From an uncultured bacterium (GTDB taxonomy: Bacteria > Actinomycetota > Coriobacteriia > Coriobacteriales > Coriobacteriaceae): a DNA stretch of 8,058 nucleotides. A program made the position numbers and the translations under genes. The stretch lies in NCBI GenBank assembly GCA_905215195.1, contig CAJMPF010000073.1, positions 1-8,058 on the forward strand, written 5' to 3'. Positions 5,931 through 8,058 of this stretch are shown here, piece after piece (position 1 is the stretch's first letter; each line of letters begins with the position of its first letter). The notes under the pieces were generated by a model, which made no database searches, was not told the DNA's origin, and worked only from the letters and a program-made list of their open reading frames with translations.

Positions 5931-6380
5931 CTACGCCTCGCGCTCGACCTCACTCACGCATTCATTCTTGATGGTGCCGACGAGCGCCTGCAGCGCATCG
6001 ACCACATGCGGGCGAATGTCCCCGCCAATGAGCACGAGCATGATGTCGTCACCTACGACAAGCTCGCCGCTTGCCAGCCACACGCGCACATAGCCGATAC
6101 CTGGCATCGCGCGCGTGGCCTCGATAGCAGCCTGCACTTTCTGAGCATCGAAGCCGAACACCATGCCGCCCACCCTGCGTCCGGGAGCTACGCCATCGGT
6201 TTCGATCCCGCGGACCTCGGACTTGGGCGTCGCGCGCACCACGCCGTTATGCGTCAGATACATCCCACAGCCTGCCGCCGAAGCATCGGCCTTGGCCTCG
6301 CGCAGCCAAGCATCAACCGAAGGCATCGTTTTGCCATTCTCGAGCATCATTTCCCCTTTCACCGTCATTGAGTAGCCCAT
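5931..6380 (-). CDS. MoaE-like protein (divergent molybdopterin synthase large-subunit fold)
   Basis: MoaE is the large subunit of molybdopterin synthase and converts precursor Z (cPMP) to molybdopterin with the sulfur carrier MoaD. The 149-residue protein aligns by eye with that family: THNGVVR (around 43-49, cf. GxVR), a central helix followed by YVRVWLASGELVVGDD (97-112, cf. the hydrophobic strand then GEL..GD), and DALQALVGTIKNE (cf. the family's helix with LK). The conserved AHR motif appears as DIRP, and the second conserved Lys (WKRE in E. coli) is replaced in EVERE. The catalytic capacity is therefore doubtful. Start 6380 has GAGGAA a few bases upstream; internal ATGs at about 6350 and 6347, after AAAGGGG, are alternatives and would give a product near 139 residues. 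It follows the sortase by 3 bp. No moaA, moaC, moaD or molybdoenzyme gene is in the window. Family assignment is moderate. Confidence 0.6.
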   Translation of the reverse strand: MGYSMTVKGEMMLENGKTMPSVDAWLREAKADASAAGCGMYLTHNGVVRATPKSEVRGIETDGVAPGRRVGGMVFGFDAQKVQAAIEATRAMPGIGYVRVWLASGELVVGDDIMLVLIGGDIRPHVVDALQALVGTIKNECVSEVEREA

Positions 6381-6383
6381 TAT

Positions 6384-7382
6384 CTATTCCTCGACCGGCG
6401 TGAGCACCATGACGGCACGTGTGTTGCTCAGCGATAACGAACGACAGGTCACAAGCGTTACGACCTTGGTTGCCGAAGCGGCACGATCGGTGGCATCGCT
6501 CGCCACGGCAGAGGCACCGTCGAGCATCTCGGACAGGTAGTTCTTGAGCCCGTCGTCGCCCTCAAAATTGGTCGTGCGCGCCTTGGCATACGTGTCCTCG
6601 ACAACTTTGGTCGCCAGTGGTCGCAGTTTATACGTAGCATCCCGTGTGATGTAATACACGAACTCGATGCTATCGAACGTTGCCTGATCAGTGGTGTCCG
6701 AAATCACGTTGAACATCGACCCATCATTCATGTGGTGGCCGTAGATCGTGGTCTGCTGGTCAACCATTCCTGGCGCGGTATCGTCGCTGTCCAAGAAGAT
6801 CGCACCCGATGCATTGGACGTACCGTCAAACAGCGTGTTGAGGTATTTGGAGTTGTTATTGGTCTGCACCACGGGATAGTTGATGTTGGTTCCCGGCGCG
6901 TAAATCCAACCCACAACCTCGGGATTTGTCTGGGCAAGTGCATCGAAGTCGATAATCGGCACGCCGCTGGCGTCCTTATCGCTTACATATTGCTTCTCGA
7001 TTTTCTGGTACGAATCGCTTGCCTGCTTATAGCCAATCTGAGCATTGATAAAGATGGCAGCAGCGGCAACAATCAGGCCGATGCCGATGATGATGAGCAG
7101 AATGGGAATAATGGAGCGGCGCTTTTTGCGCGGCGGCTCGGTGTAATCCGACGGCGCGGCATGCGATGAAGACCGGGGCGGCTTCTTAGCGTTGCTATAA
7201 GATGAAGGTCGATATGCGGCTGGCGCGTCCTGTCGACGATGCGTCGCCGGCGTCACGGGGCGCGGCGCGCGCGGCTGCTGAGGAGAGGATGTCCGACCCT
7301 GCTGTGCCCCATGGGCAGCACTCGGCTTCAACGGATCGGGGATCTGAGAAGCCTTGAATCGTTTTCCCTGATAGTCAGACAT
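6384..7382 (-). CDS. Class B sortase (membrane-anchored cysteine transpeptidase)
   Basis: Sortases cleave a cell-wall sorting signal in secreted proteins and attach them to peptidoglycan or link pilins. The 332-residue protein begins with ~85 residues of Pro/Ser/Ala/Arg-rich, probably disordered cytoplasmic sequence. A basic PPRKKRRS (83-90) precedes a membrane helix (91-112), and the extracytoplasmic domain follows. Sortase landmarks: NPEVVGWIYAPGTNINYPVVQ in two blocks (153-173), YLNTLFDG (180-187), GAIFLDSD (193-200), TTIYGHHM with catalytic His216 (211-218), and TLVTC with catalytic Cys313 and Arg322 (TRAV). These blocks point to class B. The start at 7382 has AAGGAGAG two bases upstream; an upstream in-frame start would overlap purE and lacks support. 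It lies 35 bp after purE and 3 bp before the MoaE-like gene, so it is probably co-transcribed with both. No sorting-signal substrate or pilin gene is in view. Confidence 0.93.
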   Translation of the reverse strand: MSDYQGKRFKASQIPDPLKPSAAHGAQQGRTSSPQQPRAPRPVTPATHRRQDAPAAYRPSSYSNAKKPPRSSSHAAPSDYTEPPRKKRRSIIPILLIIIGIGLIVAAAAIFINAQIGYKQASDSYQKIEKQYVSDKDASGVPIIDFDALAQTNPEVVGWIYAPGTNINYPVVQTNNNSKYLNTLFDGTSNASGAIFLDSDDTAPGMVDQQTTIYGHHMNDGSMFNVISDTTDQATFDSIEFVYYITRDATYKLRPLATKVVEDTYAKARTTNFEGDDGLKNYLSEMLDGASAVASDATDRAASATKVVTLVTCRSLSLSNTRAVMVLTPVEE

Positions 7383-7417
7383 GGCTCTCCTTATACTGCG
7401 GTGAAACGGCAGAACGC

Positions 7418-7882
7418 CTAGGCGTCGGCCATCTCCTGCTTCATCTTCTCGATAACCTTGCGGTACTCGGGGTCGCAAGCGCCTAGAATCTGCGTGGCGT
7501 AGATGGCGGCGTTCTTGGCGCCGTTGATGGCAACGCAGGCCACGGGCACGCCCGAAGGCATCTGCACCATCGACAGCAGCGAATCCATACCGCCCAGGTC
7601 ACTCGTCTTCATAGGCACACCGATAACCGGCAGCGGCGTAAAGGCAGCCACGACACCACCCAGGTGAGCGGCCTTGCCGGCGGCGGCGATAATTACTTTG
7701 ATACCGCGATCGGCAGCAGTCGAGGCCCACTCGTGGACCTTCGCCGGCGTGCGGTGTGCGCTCGCAATGACGAGCTCATAGGGCACACCAAGCGCCTCGA
7801 GCTCGGCGGTGCAGCCTTCCATAACGCCCAGATCGGACTTGGAACCCATGATGATCCCGACAACCGGCTTTTGATCTGCCAT
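7418..7882 (-). CDS. purE: N5-carboxyaminoimidazole ribonucleotide mutase (class I PurE)
   Basis: PurE moves the carboxylate of N5-CAIR to carbon 4, giving CAIR, in de novo purine synthesis; the octameric enzyme is cytoplasmic. The 154-residue protein is near the usual length for a stand-alone PurE. Landmarks: IIMGSKSD (10-17, phosphate site), ASAHRTP (40-46, with the catalytic His43), IIAAAGKAAHLGGVVAA (64-80) and TPLPVIGVPM (82-91). ATG 7882 is preferred over an in-frame TTG at 7888, because the perfect AGGAGGT at 7891-7897 gives an 8-base spacing to the ATG and only 2 to the TTG. No purK is in the window. It heads the minus-strand operon purE-sortase-MoaE-like that ends at the terminator at 5863-5901. 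Confidence 0.97.
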   Translation of the reverse strand: MADQKPVVGIIMGSKSDLGVMEGCTAELEALGVPYELVIASAHRTPAKVHEWASTAADRGIKVIIAAAGKAAHLGGVVAAFTPLPVIGVPMKTSDLGGMDSLLSMVQMPSGVPVACVAINGAKNAAIYATQILGACDPEYRKVIEKMKQEMADA

Positions 7883-7890
7883 AAACAAAG

Positions 7891-7897
7891 ACCTCCT
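7891..7897 (-). promoter_or_regulatory. Perfect ribosome binding site of purE
   Basis: The minus strand reads AGGAGGT, 8 bases before the ATG at 7882. It decides that start over the TTG at 7888. Confidence 0.85.
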
Positions 7898-7933
7898 GTT
7901 GAGAGCGGTGACGCGGCGGATCCGCGACCCTTA

Positions 7934-7951
7934 ACTACTGAGAGTAGTATA
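7934..7951 (-). promoter_or_regulatory. purE promoter -10 box overlapped by a palindrome
   Basis: The minus strand has TATACT at 7946-7951, a good -10, with GGGACC 17 bases upstream as a weak -35 (3 of 6 matches to TTGACA). A perfect palindrome, ACTACT-GAG-AGTAGT at 7934-7948, covers the 3' half of the -10 and the expected transcription start. This is a common place for a repressor operator. The leader to the purE ATG would be about 56 bases. Confidence 0.5.
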
Positions 7952-7982
7952 GCTGCTCCCGTCCCTGCGGTCCCCGGGTGCC

Positions 7983-8058
7983 CCGCGGCGGGCTGGGTTT
8001 TATCTTCGCTCCCCTTGCTTCGCAAAGTCGCTCAGACAATAACCCCAGCCCGCCGCGG
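7983..8058. repeat. Large GC-rich inverted repeat at the window edge
   Basis: CCGCGGCGGGCTGGG (7983-7997) is perfectly complementary to 8044-8058, with two more T-A pairs after a one-base bulge. The 41-base loop carries a smaller TTGC-TTC-GCAA hairpin (8015-8025). There is no T-run after either arm, so it is not a standard terminator. It may extend past the window. The arrangement suggests a REP-like dispersed intergenic element or a factor-dependent transcript end before the purE promoter. Confidence 0.6.

Noticed and set aside
7693..8025. Minus-strand open frame of 110 codons upstream of and overlapping purE.
   Set aside because: It runs through the promoter, palindrome and ribosome binding site and then reads purE out of frame; low-complexity, no ribosome binding site.
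1..8058. CRISPR arrays, tRNAs, rRNAs, insertion sequences, toxin-antitoxin or defence genes.
   Set aside because: Looked for on both strands; no regularly spaced repeats, cloverleaf-like segments, transposase or nuclease motifs were visible.

Overview
The window reads as a chimera of two gut bacteria. Positions 1 to about 1,234 look like a Bacteroidota segment, probably Alistipes-like. It holds the C-terminal part of an NAD kinase followed by undecaprenyl diphosphate synthase (uppS), with a Bacteroidota-type TAnnTTTG promoter box in front of uppS. From about 1,235 to 8,058 the sequence looks like an actinobacterial Coriobacteriia genome, most likely Collinsella, judged from the GC-rich codon use and the PurN, PurM, PurF, PurE and sortase sequences. 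These taxon calls rest on recognising protein sequence, not on a search.

Layout from left to right. uppS (minus strand, cut by the window start) carries a frameshift that fits a 7-nt deletion at about 488-492. The NAD kinase C-terminal part (722-1231) is joined in frame to the first ~55 residues of PurN (ending at 1396). PurM (1386-2489) overlaps the purN start by 11 bp. PurF (2647-4317) lies 157 bp upstream of purM, and that gap contains competing hairpins. A divergent intergenic region (4318-4611) separates purF from a plus-strand multi-pass membrane protein of the CmpB-like (PF06541) family (4612-5841). A strong bidirectional terminator (5863-5901) follows. A second minus-strand operon then runs purE (7418-7882), a class B sortase (6384-7382) and a divergent MoaE-like protein (5931-6380), ending at the same terminator. 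The right edge holds a purE promoter region with a palindrome and a large inverted repeat ending at the last base.

How the genes work together. PurF (step 1), PurN (step 3), PurM (step 5) and PurE (carboxylation of AIR) belong to de novo IMP synthesis and lie in two minus-strand transcription units. The sortase and the MoaE-like protein follow purE closely enough to be co-transcribed, but they have no obvious purine role. Nothing here amounts to a clear new defence or mobile system. The most notable items are the PurN::NadK junction, the uppS frameshift, the purF-purM intergenic structure, and the orphan sortase/MoaE-like pair behind purE.
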